Both the position numbers and the translations under genes were made by a program. Shown here in pieces: positions 11,596-21,555 of a DNA stretch of 64,000 nucleotides. The notes beneath the pieces were generated by a model. That model ran no database searches, was not told the origin of the DNA, and saw only the letters and a list, made by a program, of their open reading frames with translations. Source of the DNA: Opeltia flavorubescens. Its lineage: Eukaryota > Ascomycota > Lecanoromycetes > Teloschistales > Teloschistaceae. The DNA is taken from the NCBI GenBank assembly GCA_000442125.1, contig KE546967.1, forward strand, positions 744,001 to 808,000, given 5' to 3'. Within the stretch, counting starts at the first letter, position 1; each line of letters starts with the position of its first letter.

Positions 11596-13338
11596 ATGCC
11601 AGTGCAAAAACCCTTTCGAAAGTCTTATCGGAAGTCTACGAAATGTAAAGATACGGTCCGCATCTCTACTCTCGATGCTGGAGATGGGATCACATCATGA
11701 CTGACCACTTGGACAAGCGAAGACCCCACAGACTGCTAATGAGTATCTCGCCGGTATCCATTATATCCTTACCATGTCCTACAACCGTTTCAGACAATAA
11801 CTTTGAAATAGTGGGCGTTGACTTCGAGGAGGCTGGCGAGAAATGGCGAGCTGGCGATGCTCAGAAATCTACTCGTTTCTTTCTTCGAGCTCTAGACACT
11901 TACGAGGTCGGACTCAAGCAATTTCCACAATCTTTTGACCTTGCGTATAACAGGTAAACTTCGCTTCCCATATTAACAATTTCTCAAAGGCTTACGGAGA
12001 AGAGAGCTCGCTTGCAATATGAGATATCTCAGCAGCCAAGACTACTACAGCATCTGCCTGGTAGCTTAGTAGATTCACTAAGAGCCGCTCTTGGTTCGCA
12101 TAGGTTTGCGTTAGAGCTGAATCAAGCAAATGCAGATCTCCTCTTGTAAGATGCATCGATTGCGATCCTTGCTGACTAGGCTAATGATGATTAGCAACAC
12201 AGGTCAAGTACTGACGAGCCTAGCGGAGCTCATTAGTGAAGGTCGGCATCAACAAGACGATGTAGCAGGTGCGGATCCGCTACACCTGTTCCAGGAAGCT
12301 CTGGGATTTTTCCAACGTTGCCTTAGCTTGCAAGAGTATCAGTTCACGCAATCTGAGGCAGATGCTTGTGCAGTAGCCCAAGGATCTACGGAGATCGATA
12401 GATCGATTGTTGACACCAAGAAGAGTAACGAGCCTGAAATCAGCCAAACCGACGGCGACCCATCAGATGATGATTCGTGGGCAATGATCATGGAGCCGGT
12501 GACGCAGAGTACTCTGTTGGATAACCTGCTCGCCCAGGTCGAAGCGCTAATCTCTGTGTGTGGTCTCTTCAGTGTCCAAGGCGCCGACGATCTAAGCTGG
12601 GTCGAAGAGTATTTCCGGAATGTGCTGCAGGAAAAGATTGCTGCTGCTGCAAAGGAGACAAGTCGAGAGCATGAGACTCGGCTTGCACAGGCAAAATTCA
12701 GGTGTGCGTTGGCAGATGCAGGCTTCAGTATGTCGAAAATTGACATTTCCACGTACGAGCGCGATGTAACTGCCGCTTATGAGAACTTCACCGTCTCTGA
12801 ATATGATCCACAAGCTCTGTGCGACAAAGCACATACCGAAATATCATTCAACGCGAACATCGAACGATATCTGAGACAGAACGTCGAGGTTGTACCTGAA
12901 GATCGCGTAAGGATTAACGTCATGCGTTGGAAACACCTCACCAAGGCTCTTGACAGTCTGACTGTGGCAAGCAAAATCCCGGGTGCGAAGAACCTTGCGC
13001 GTATACATCTGCGTCGCGGTGACTGCGAGATGCTTCGGCGTCAACTGGGCGGTGCTCCCTCAAATTATGACATTGCATCTAAAAGTGAGCGTACATTACT
13101 GAAAAATGCCGAAATCTACTATCGAGGAGCTGCGAGGTTAGCCAAGGCTGAAGCTGCCATTGACGAGGAAGGAGAAGCCTCGACCAAGGAGGCAATTGCT
13201 GCTGAGTTCTTAGAGCATAAAGGCAGGCTTCGAGAAAGGATTGCTACCCATCAGCTGAAGGTGCAAGAAGTCGTCGAAGATATGACCGAGGAAGCATTAC
13301 TATCTAGACATGATATTGAAGAATTAGGCATGGAATAG
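11596..13338 (+). CDS. TPR-like helical repeat protein, function unknown
   Basis: Four exons (11596-11644, 11794-11953, 11990-12145, 12195-13338; 502 aa). The start at 11596 was chosen because the short exon MPVQKPFRKSYRKSTK splices in phase to YNNFEIVGVDFEEAGEKWRAG. The N-terminal part has tetratricopeptide-like helical pairs (AGEKWRAGDAQKSTRFFLRALDTY; ALELNQANADLLFNTGQVLTSLAE; FFQRCLSLQEYQF). A ~60-residue acidic insert follows, then more helical repeats (LARIHLRRGDCEMLRRQLG; AEIYYRGAARLAKAEA). The N-terminal 16 residues are strongly basic and could act as a nuclear signal. I recognise it as a widespread fungal TPR-type protein but cannot assign it to a named yeast protein. TPR proteins usually scaffold complexes or act as chaperones. 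Confidence 0.85.
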
Positions 13339-13717
13339 TTAATATTTGAAAGCGTCTGAAACTAAAATATTTTACGAGTATCAATAATGCAGAGAAATGC
13401 TTGAGGCTTCATGACCATCTTTGTAAGTCTCACTCACATAAGCGCATTCATGGCGAATGCAAGAGCAACTAACCTCGACACCTTCAATCCTGTTCCCTTT
13501 ACTTTCATATGTCGACATCGTGCCTTGAACATTATTACTCGTATGTCCTGAAGAAAGTAGTAGATGGATTGGCTTACATAAGCGTGAAACCACTTTGATA
13601 CCACCGCGTCCCTCATACAATTTACGCGACTCTGTATGTCAAATCTACCTCACTACTCACCGCCTTTGACCAGGACTTCATTTGCCCTTTCAACTTCACA
13701 TTGTAGGACCTGTCACA
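13339..13717. other. intergenic, TPR gene 3' flank and POB3 promoter
   Basis: About 380 bp between two plus-strand genes. It must hold the terminator of the TPR-like gene and the promoter of POB3. The short minus-strand frames look like chance. No RNA gene is visible. Confidence 0.5.
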
Positions 13718-15767
13718 ATGTCAAAGCCAGCCGTCGAGGAATTCAATGGAATACATCTGAACCTTTCGAAGCAGCCTGGAAAGGTCAAATTTGCAGAAGC
13801 TGGTTTAGCTTGGAGACCTTCGGCGGGAGGTGAAAATTTCGGTCTTGATGGTCAACAGTTCAGCCAGTGTCAATGGAGTCGTGGATCCAGGGGTTACGAG
13901 GTCAAGATCCTTCTCAGAGATTCTAGTGTTATTCAACTAGATGGATTCGAGGGAGAGGTGAGTCTGCTGTATGCGCCTACTGAACGCCCGGGCACTGATA
14001 TTCTCAGGAATATGAGCGCGTGCAAAAGGTCTTCAAACTATTCTACGGCCTGAATCTGGAACATAAAGACCATGCTCTGAAAGGGTGGAATTGGGGTAAA
14101 GGTGAATTTGGGAAAGCCGAGCTTGCCTTCAACGTCCAAAATCGACCAGCTTTCGAGATACCCTACTCCGAAATTTCGAATACTAATCTCGCTGGGAAGA
14201 ACGAGGTTGCAGTTGAGTTCTCATTACCTGCAGGGGGGGATGATACGGGTACCAACGGCCATTTGGGAGGCGCAAGAAGCAAGGGACGGAAATCTGGCGC
14301 AGGGAAGGATCAACTGGTCGAAATGAGATTTTATATTCCCGGTACAACTACTAAAAAAGAGAATGACGAAGATGCGGAGGATAAGAGTGGGAACGGGTCC
14401 GAGGAGGAAGAGCAGCATAATGCCGCGAATTTATTCTACGAGACCCTAATGGACAAGGCAGAGATCGGTGAAGTCGCTGGTGACACCTTCGCAACTTTCT
14501 TGGAGGTCCTCCACCTAACGCCGAGGTTGGTGATGATTTCTCGGGAGGTCGGGATGCCTGGCGCTAATAGTAGTATAGAGGACGTTTCGGTATCGATATG
14601 TACGAGAATTCGTTCCGGTTACGAGGCAAAACATACGACTACAAAATACCGTACGAGAACATAAAGAAATTTATGCTTTTGCCCAAGCCAGACGATCTTC
14701 ATACTCTCATAACGATCGGATTAGACCCACCGCTGCGTCAGGGCCAAACGAGATATCCATTCCTTGTTATGCAATTCAAACGAGAAGAAGAGGTCACTAT
14801 AGAGCTAAACATGACGAAGTACGTCTGAACCTAGCATCTCTCCTGTTGTCTGGCGATTACTTATGACATTCAGGGAATTACTGGAAGGGAAATATAAGGG
14901 CAAGCTGAACGCTCGGTATGAGCAACCGCAACATTCAGTTGTTGCTCAAGTATTTCGGGGATTATCTGGTAAGAGGATCATTACGCCTTCAAAGGATTTT
15001 GTCAGGTGAGAGAGCGACCGTTCTTCCGCTAATAAAGACCATTTTCTAATTCTGACAGCCATCATCAACAATCTGGGGTAAAGTGCAGCATCAAAGCCAA
15101 CGAGGGACATCTTTATTGCTTAGAGAAGAGCTTCATGTTCGTTCCCAAGCCTGCCACGTACATTCAATTTGACAACATCTCGGTTATCGTAATGTCCAGA
15201 GTCGGTGGGGCAGTCTCGGCGAGCCGAACGTTTGACATAACAATCACAATGAAAAACAATGGCGGCGAGCATCAATTTAGCAATATTAACCGGTAAGGAT
15301 CGGCTGCCTTCCAAGACACTAGAACACTACTGACAGTCTTCGTAGAGAGGAGCAGAAACCTCTCGAAGAGTTCTTCCAAGCCAAAAGTCTCCGTACAAAG
15401 AATGAAATGCTTGACGATGTATGGCAGTTCTTTCGTAGCCTGTCACTTGAATGTGGACACTTGAAATCTGACATTATGCCAGTCATCCGCACTTATCGCC
15501 GCTGCTCTCAAAGACGCTGATATGGCATCTTCTGACGAGGAAGTTGTCACTGCACGCGCGGACCGGGGTTCAGCAGACGAAGACGAAGAGAGCATCGATG
15601 AAGACTTCAAAACAGACAGTGAATCCGACGTCGCTGAAGAGTACGACTCGGCACATGAGAGTAGTGGTAGTGGCAGCGACGAAGAGATGGCAAATGGAGA
15701 TGTAAGGGAGGATAGTGATCCACCGGAAGAAGAGCGGCCAAAGAAAAAGACGAAGACGAGCAAATAG
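13718..15767 (+). CDS. POB3: FACT complex subunit Pob3 (SSRP1 homologue)
   Basis: Seven exons (13718-13957, 14008-14525, 14579-14818, 14874-15005, 15059-15292, 15346-15418, 15483-15767; 573 aa), every junction in phase. The N-terminal domain ([20 protein letters not shown]) is followed by the double PH-like middle domain ([58 protein letters not shown]). The C-terminus is acidic ([20 protein letters not shown]) and ends in a Lys-rich patch. As in other fungi there is no HMG box; that job belongs to a separate Nhp6-type protein. Pob3 pairs with Spt16 to form FACT, which loosens and rebuilds nucleosomes during transcription and replication. Intron 2 uses a weak donor (GTTGGT), but the homologous text (HLTPR-GRF) continues across it. 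Confidence 0.97.
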
Positions 15768-16283
15768 TCTTAATCTGGAGCGCCAGTCCGTATCATTGCA
15801 AGGCGTTGTCAGCGAAATGGTATTGTGTCTTCTCTGGGTGAATTGGGTGCTCAGACCACATCGGAGGATTGAATTCGGAAGCAATCTTTTAATCATGAAA
15901 TGCTTGCATTTACTCGGGTCATGATATACGGCTCAGCCGACGGAACCCTGGTCAGATCTTCAGTGAGAAGCTCATCTGGTCAATAAACGAGGTCTGTCCA
16001 TAAAGAAATTGCGAGCTGAGACAGCAAAGAACCTTGAGATTATAACAGAACAGAGAAACAATTCAATCGGGAGTACTGAGAAAATCGGGAATATAGTATC
16101 ACGTGACGTCGTGGTTATCTATCTGATAAGATCTGCCTTCTCCTTGCGTCGCGTAAATAATCCTTGATATTCGGCTTCCGTGTCAACTGATTCGACGCTC
16201 CGATCAATCAATGAGCCTCAAAGCACCACTAGGGCGAGCGAGACTGTCCATTACGAATGCAAGTATCTATACGGGCTGGCAGA
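15768..16283. other. intergenic, POB3 3' flank and NNF1 promoter
   Basis: About 515 bp between POB3 and NNF1. It contains the CACGTG/TGACGT composite site listed separately and a GATAAG motif near 16126. No coding exon is supported. Confidence 0.5.
16099..16111. promoter_or_regulatory. composite E-box / CRE-like site upstream of NNF1
   Basis: The bases ATCACGTGACGTC contain a palindromic CACGTG core flanked as in CDEI-type (RTCACRTG) sites, overlapping a TGACGT half-site of the kind bound by CREB/ATF bZIP proteins. It lies about 175 bp before the NNF1 start. Whether it is bound is not known. Confidence 0.3.
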
Positions 16284-16999
16284 ATGGCTGATACGCAGGG
16301 CGAACGCTCGCCCTCCCCACCTCCTCAACCGCCAGTCGCACAGACACCGGGAGTTCGAGCTGCGCTGTTCCAGAAACTCTTCGCCGATACCCTCAATCAT
16401 ACTATTCAAACCTGCTCTTATTCCAAATTCTCTGCATGTTTCCCAACACCTGCCAAACACGCATCACAAACCTTGAACTCAATATGGCAGCAGATTATGA
16501 CCAAAGTAGAGGCAAGCGCGAAGAAAGAATTCGATGATATCATGGTTGAGCGAGACGTGATTGCGGGCCTCAATGAGTTGGAAAGACTGGTGTCAGAAGC
16601 AAAGGGCAGGAAGGAGCGGGGAGTAGAAGCAGGAGAGCCGTGAGTCTGCCATCTTTACTTGGTTGATGTAGCCGTCGACCTAATCATCAGCGTAGACCGC
16701 ATACTCTACCACCTGAACGACTGTACTTGGCGCACTTGGCACCATATCTACGACGGACAGAAAGCGAATTAGAAGGCGAATTAAAGCGACTTCAATTTGA
16801 AAATGAAGAACTGGTGGAGGGCATCCAAGGCCAAAAGGAAGAGGCGGAAAGGCTTGTAGGTGGCTTGGAAGCTTTCATTACGGATCTCGAACGAACAAAT
16901 GAGATGATAAGCAAGGAAGTGGATGGTAATGCCGTTAAGATGGAAGTCGCTGTTGTCGAGGAAGAGCTTCGAGCCGCAGGGCGGGACGCTAAGCTTTAA
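16284..16999 (+). CDS. NNF1: kinetochore protein Nnf1 (MIND/Mis12 complex)
   Basis: Two exons (16284-16639, 16696-16999; 219 aa). The core begins with GVRAALFQKLFADTLNHTIQTCSYSKFSACFPT, the usual Nnf1/PMF1 opening, and continues LNSIWQQIMTKVEASAKKEFDDIMVERDVIAGLNELERLV. After the intron comes PPERLYLAHLAPYLRRTESELEGELKRL and a coiled coil to about residue 205. The intron acceptor at 16695 (CGTAG) is preferred to the nearby CAG at 16690 because only it keeps the frame. Nnf1 pairs with Mtw1 in the four-subunit MIND complex linking centromeric chromatin to the microtubule-binding Ndc80 complex. An ATG 27 bp upstream (16257) is in frame but adds nothing typical of the family. Confidence 0.93.
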
Positions 17000-17243
17000 A
17001 GAACTTGACGCCAACCCATCCGTGGTTGACAAAACGAAGGCCATGTGAGTGAGTGACGGGATTTTTGATTCACGTATGAAGCCTTTGCATCAACATTGTT
17101 GTGTTTCCTGATCAATCTTTGGTGTAAAGCGCAATGGTTATGGTTATTGCCTTGTCTTGAAAACCCCACTTCGACCTCAGCCTCACAATCCCGCAAATCC
17201 CAGCCTTCGGTTTGTGAACGCTTTGCGTCTCCAATCTTCAGAA

Positions 17244-18821
17244 ATGCCTGCCCTAAATTTTACGTTCGGTATAGGAAATTATTTTAGTTTCACATTTAGT
17301 CTTCAATTGGGGGTTCCGTCAAATGAAATTCAAACTGTTGGCCAACAGGTAAGCCATGTTACCGGATTTCCCAGATCCATCGTTTTGCTTTAATCTGCTG
17401 AGAGGAGCTTCGTTCCTCTGAACACCCATTGAAAATCCTTTAGAAACCGTCTTCCTCTACTGGGGGTGATTCCGTTACTGCAAGCTCTCTCCCTGATCTT
17501 CCTTCTCCTATTGAAAAGCCGGCGACATGTCAAAAGCAATCGATCAACTCGGCTGAGTTGGCTCCGAAAGCCTCAAGCTGTCAACCTGTGATTGTACAAA
17601 AGCCGATACAACACACCAATAGCTCCGACGATGGCCTAGTCTTTGCTGATTCCACTGCATCCTCAGCGGGAAGGTCCACCGTTGACCCTACCTATCCAAT
17701 CCCGCGTACTCCAAAGTCCAAGAGGAATTTGAGACTGGCAATCACACCTAGGCGCAGATTCAAGACCACAATCTCTACTCTGAACTCAAGTCGACGCCGT
17801 ACCGTACGACTTCCAAGCAAGTTCTTCGCACTCCCCACAGAACCAGTTCCCATCAAGCCCTTGACCCAGCAGCTACCTACCCCACCCGAGCCAAACAGTC
17901 CAGAAAAATGTCTGTCGTCTGCCTTCCAGGCACTGCCGTTGGAGATCAGACACATGATCTATCGCGAGCTTCTAATCTCCTCAGCACCCATTAAAAAACC
18001 TCACAGGCTTGTCTGCCACAAGCGAAATGTCATGCTCGACAGCATCCAGCCTATCAAAGACATCGACAGTACTATTCTAAGGGTCTGCCGGAGTATCTAC
18101 GACGAAGCCTTACCCGTGCTCTACGGCCACAATACCTTCGAATTCGCCAAGCCGAGGAAACTCCAGGACTTCAGCCACGGGTACTTGGAACAGAAGATTC
18201 CTCCTAATGCCTATCCACGGTTCAAACTTCGTAACATAGCCAGTCATTATCCCCTCTCAATTTTGCTTCAAAGAGTTACCTTACTGATTGTACTGCCCTA
18301 CAGAATTCGGCTTCCGCGAAACCGAGGCCGGTCGATTTACTTTGATCCGTTCGGTAATATTGCGACTCGGCCATGATCGGAAGCCATACGCATACATCAG
18401 ACCTCCTGGCGCGCCTCCCGCCGTGCCGGACCGGAAGAGAATCTGGTCGCATTGGCACCAGTACTTCTTCAATGAAGAGGACTCGCTGAGTCGATACGAA
18501 TCCATGTTATACCCACCCGTGTTGAATGAGTTCCCGTCGCTGGATAAGATAGAGTTGGATTTTTCGGAATGGCAGCTGGGCGAGGCTGATGCAATTCGGG
18601 TGAGTTCTTTTTCTGTTGTCTAAACCTGGCAACCGATGCTGTTTTTTGTTGTCGTAGTTCTGCTGACAAGAAGTCGATAGGCGGAACCTTTTGTCTCCAA
18701 GCTCGGCCGATCGGGCGGGCTCAGTGTAGTCATCATCCGTGGGGTTAAGAACGAGAGGAACTTGGAGCAGCTGAGACTGGGGCTCGTGAAGCCGGGCGGG
18801 TTCTTTGCCGCAATACCTTAG
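17244..18821 (+). CDS. DUF7730-type (F-box-like) fungal protein
   Basis: Four exons (17244-17348, 17444-18230, 18304-18599, 18681-18821; 442 aa). The N-terminal ~140 residues are Ser/Pro/Thr-rich and basic. The recognisable part starts with FQALPLEIRHMIYRELL near residue 150 and continues HRLVCHKRNVML, DSTILRVCRSIYDEALPVLYGHNTFEF; this is the pattern of the large fungal family annotated as DUF7730 or F-box-like. After intron 2 comes IRSVILRLGHD, then WQLGEADAIRAEPFVSKLGRSGGLSVVIIRG. Members are abundant in Pezizomycotina and mostly uncharacterised; the Leu-Pro-x-Glu-x-Arg opening resembles an F-box, so a link to ubiquitin ligases is possible but not shown. The start is the only in-frame ATG before the first intron. 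Confidence 0.82.
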
Positions 18822-19337
18822 GCATGCACTATCAATGCTTCCTGGGTCCAGAGCTACTGGAGAGGCTAACCCATACCAGTCATGGTGGTGAACATTGGAG
18901 AAGCTCGCTCCATAAAGCCTCACTTATTTCATTGTCACTCATGGGCATATGACAGCGAACGTTAGATGAGACACGGGGCGAATTCATACCGTTCGTCCAG
19001 ACCCAACGATAGATTAGTAGCATCTTACATACCTTCGTATCGTGTGTGAATCTCAAAATTGTAGACTTTGTTCTTTCCCATAAGTCTTTCATTGGCACAT
19101 GGTAAATGACATTACGGATTGTTTGATTCATCTGCAGCCGCATGATGTTGCAGGCGGAGAAATAGTTTGGTTTCAAGCGGTGATAGATACATTTGAGACA
19201 CGAGGGAATATATTCGTGGCATGGACAGCACAACCCGTCGTCGTCATAGATTTCCACTCCAAACACCGCCCCATGTCCATTCATACAGAAGAATGTTCCT
19301 CTCCGCATCAGCGTAACGTTCAACGACAAGGACATTA
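18822..19337. other. convergent 3' flanks, with one low-confidence frame
   Basis: About 515 bp between the stop of the DUF7730-type gene (plus) and the stop of the four-pass membrane protein gene (minus). It is almost filled by the Cys-rich frame at 18880-19335 described separately. Confidence 0.4.
18880..19335 (-). CDS. doubtful Cys-rich hypothetical frame
   Basis: A continuous minus-strand frame of 151 codons starts with an ATG 2 bp after the stop codon of the four-pass membrane protein gene. It contains a dense cluster of cysteines (DGLCCPCHEYIPSCLKCIY) that could bind zinc, and it is rich in Met, Asn and His. I recognise no family. The position, directly downstream on the same strand without room for a promoter, argues that it is either 3' untranslated sequence, a decayed fragment or chance. 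Confidence 0.2.
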   Translation of the reverse strand: MSLSLNVTLMRRGTFFCMNGHGAVFGVEIYDDDGLCCPCHEYIPSCLKCIYHRLKPNYFSACNIMRLQMNQTIRNVIYHVPMKDLWERTKSTILRFTHDTKVCKMLLIYRWVWTNGMNSPRVSSNVRCHMPMSDNEISEALWSELLQCSPP

Positions 19338-20397
19338 TCAATTCCTCACCGCCTCCCCAGGCGGACCCTGATACGTCTCATCCCCCATACTGATATGATG
19401 CCTCAAAGGTAGTTTCCCATCGGGTCCCCTCACCGGCTCCTTTCCCTTGTCTTTACCCTTCCCTTTGAATTTTCCCTTCCCCTTCGCACCACCAGCGCCG
19501 CCCATCTTCCCGCTTAGAGTGTTGAATGCAGTCGTCCTTGGAGTCATGGGGCTCTTCAATCCGCCTGTGGTGCCGGGTGTGGGCGGTACTTGGGCCATTT
19601 CCCAGGGTCGCTGTTCTTGAGATTCCGGGTCGGATGTTGTGGAGCGCTTCGATGAGCGAGAAGGTATGAGGGAGTAAACGGATAGGGCGAGATAGAACAG
19701 GAACAGGGCGCTGTTAATCGTCAACGAGCCGTTTCGAATAGGTCGCGGAAGGAAAGGAGAGGAAAGGGGCAAGCATACAGCAATATGATCGTTACGGCAA
19801 AACTGGCCTTTGCTTGCTGGCAATAGCCTTTCAGCTTCGGCTTCACAGGCGCGCCGCAACTTTTGGTGATGTACCAAGGTGCGCCTGGTTGCGGGTGCTC
19901 AGGGTCGGACATGTCAGACGCAGCTTGGGCGTGGGCGCTAACGGCAAAAAGGGCGATGAGGGCGGCGTGGATGATGGCGGAGAGGAGCGGGTAGAAGATG
20001 TGGCAGATGTACATGATTCCCTTACAGAGAAGCAGGAAGAGGGCGAGGACGGAGATGATGACATTGAAGTTGGTAACACTTTACGATCGTAATCAGCCAA
20101 TTGACGAAATTTGCTTGAGGATATTAGGGGTGGTGGAACATACAATTGACTCCATGGGAGAGGTGTGGAGATGGGTCGATAATTTGCGTAGGCATAGACG
20201 ATCACATTGGGATTGCTGTTCCAGCCGTGGTCGGAACCTTCCTGCCAAAGACGTGTGCGGTAGAGATCTGGCTGTGCGATGCCAAAGAGGGCAAGAGCGG
20301 CGATTTCGATGGCGAGCTCGATGGCAAAGAGGTAGAGAATGGTTCGCGGGGTTCTCCATTTCCGTGGAATGGCATTGTAGAGGTCTTTCAGACCCAT
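19338..20397 (-). CDS. four-pass membrane protein, MARVEL-like
   Basis: Three exons (20397-20144, 20078-19779, 19710-19338; 308 aa). Hydrophobic segments near residues 20-42 (TILYLFAIELAIEIAALALFGIA), 88-112 (NVIISVLALFLLLCKGIMYICHIF), 118-135 (AIIHAALIALFAVSAHA) and 170-195 (FAVTIILLALFLFYLALSVYS) give a four-helix layout like MARVEL-domain proteins. The loop between helices 3 and 4 has cysteines (SCGAPVKPKLKGYC). The cytoplasmic tail has a Gly/Lys-rich tract (KGKGKFKGKGKDKGK) and short proline motifs. Function is unknown; proteins of this shape usually sit in the plasma membrane or secretory vesicles. Splicing was chosen to keep helices 2 and 4 whole. Confidence 0.82.
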
Positions 20398-21555
20398 GAT
20401 GGCCGGCGCTCCTCAGCTGGGCGGTCCGATAATCCTTTCTTGTCCCGGACGATGTAGACTGAGTGTAATTTGGCCTCAAAGGAACGAGCTGATCAGTCAA
20501 GACAGACGCAAAGGAGGTGTTGAAGTGTCGCAAGAGACGCAAGCAGCTCTTACTGCGACAGACATAATGAATGATCGGGCGTGGTCCCTTCTCCGCCTTT
20601 TGAGAAGAGGGAGACGAGTAGCACGAGCGCCAATGAAGCTGCAGCTTAGGCGCTGATGACTGCAGATGTACGAGGGTCCAGAATGGGAGGAAAGCTTGGG
20701 GGGCGGCTTCGGGATGGTGATATGAACGATGATTGGCTGCTGGGACTGTCGAAACTACCCGTTAGTGCACTTGCATCTTCACCTGCAGTAGCCCAATAGA
20801 ATCGTCAGCTCCATTGGAGTGAAGATGCCATTCCGAAAATCATTGTATTAAGCTTCGTGAGTGCTTCATGACATGGCTTCTTCCTTTTTGAAAGCGGTGA
20901 TGTATGTTGAGAAGATCCCTTGTTAGCGAATATGTCGTGTAGCCGACAGTCGTGGTAAAGCAAACAGAAGAAGAGACATAACATGATATTCAAGATCGAA
21001 GATATATCTCGCATCTTTGGGTAAGATGCAAGTGACTTCAATCCGTTGTGAGGTACCGAGCTCGCCGGGGAATTCGTCGAATGGGAAGGGGGAAAGCTCA
21101 GGAGGCAAAGACAAGTTATCGATAAGGTACAAGTAATCGATAAAACGGTTGCCCGCGTTACTTTATTTTCTGCTTTAGCTCAGCCCTACGGCCAGCTCAG
21201 AACCTGCTTCGACGACTCACCCATCAAGGAAGCTTCCAGCCTATTCCCTACCTCAATCACGATTTACGAATACCATGAGTTGAACCACATTTCAATACGC
21301 CTTTTTAATCCGCTTTGTAGTCGACAAACGAGAGCTACACTACTCGGAACACCTACCAGAACTTTTTCAATAATTGGATGAAGGAAGTCTATCTCTAGCG
21401 ACTATTCCGCATGAGGATATGCACTGGAGCTGCTGCATGAAAAAGCTATACACATGAGAGATCTAAGGATCTCTTCTAGTCCATCATCTACCTGTTGCGT
21501 CCTTTCCGACCAAGCAGCACAAGTTGGATGAGAACCACAAGAGACAATAGCCATA
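20398..21555. other. divergent promoter region
   Basis: About 1.16 kb between the start of the four-pass membrane protein gene (minus) and the start of the cytochrome b561 gene (plus). It contains a tandem ATCGAT-centred repeat listed separately. No coding exon is supported. Confidence 0.5.
21111..21146. repeat. two tandem 18-bp units around ATCGAT palindromes
   Basis: ACAAGTTATCGATAAGGT (21111-21128) is followed at once by ACAAGTAATCGATAAAAC (21129-21146), 14 of 18 positions identical. The centre TTATCGATAA is a perfect palindrome. Paired palindromes spaced 18 bp apart look like a double binding site. They lie 410 bp upstream of the b561 gene and about 715 bp upstream of the divergent gene. 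Confidence 0.4.
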
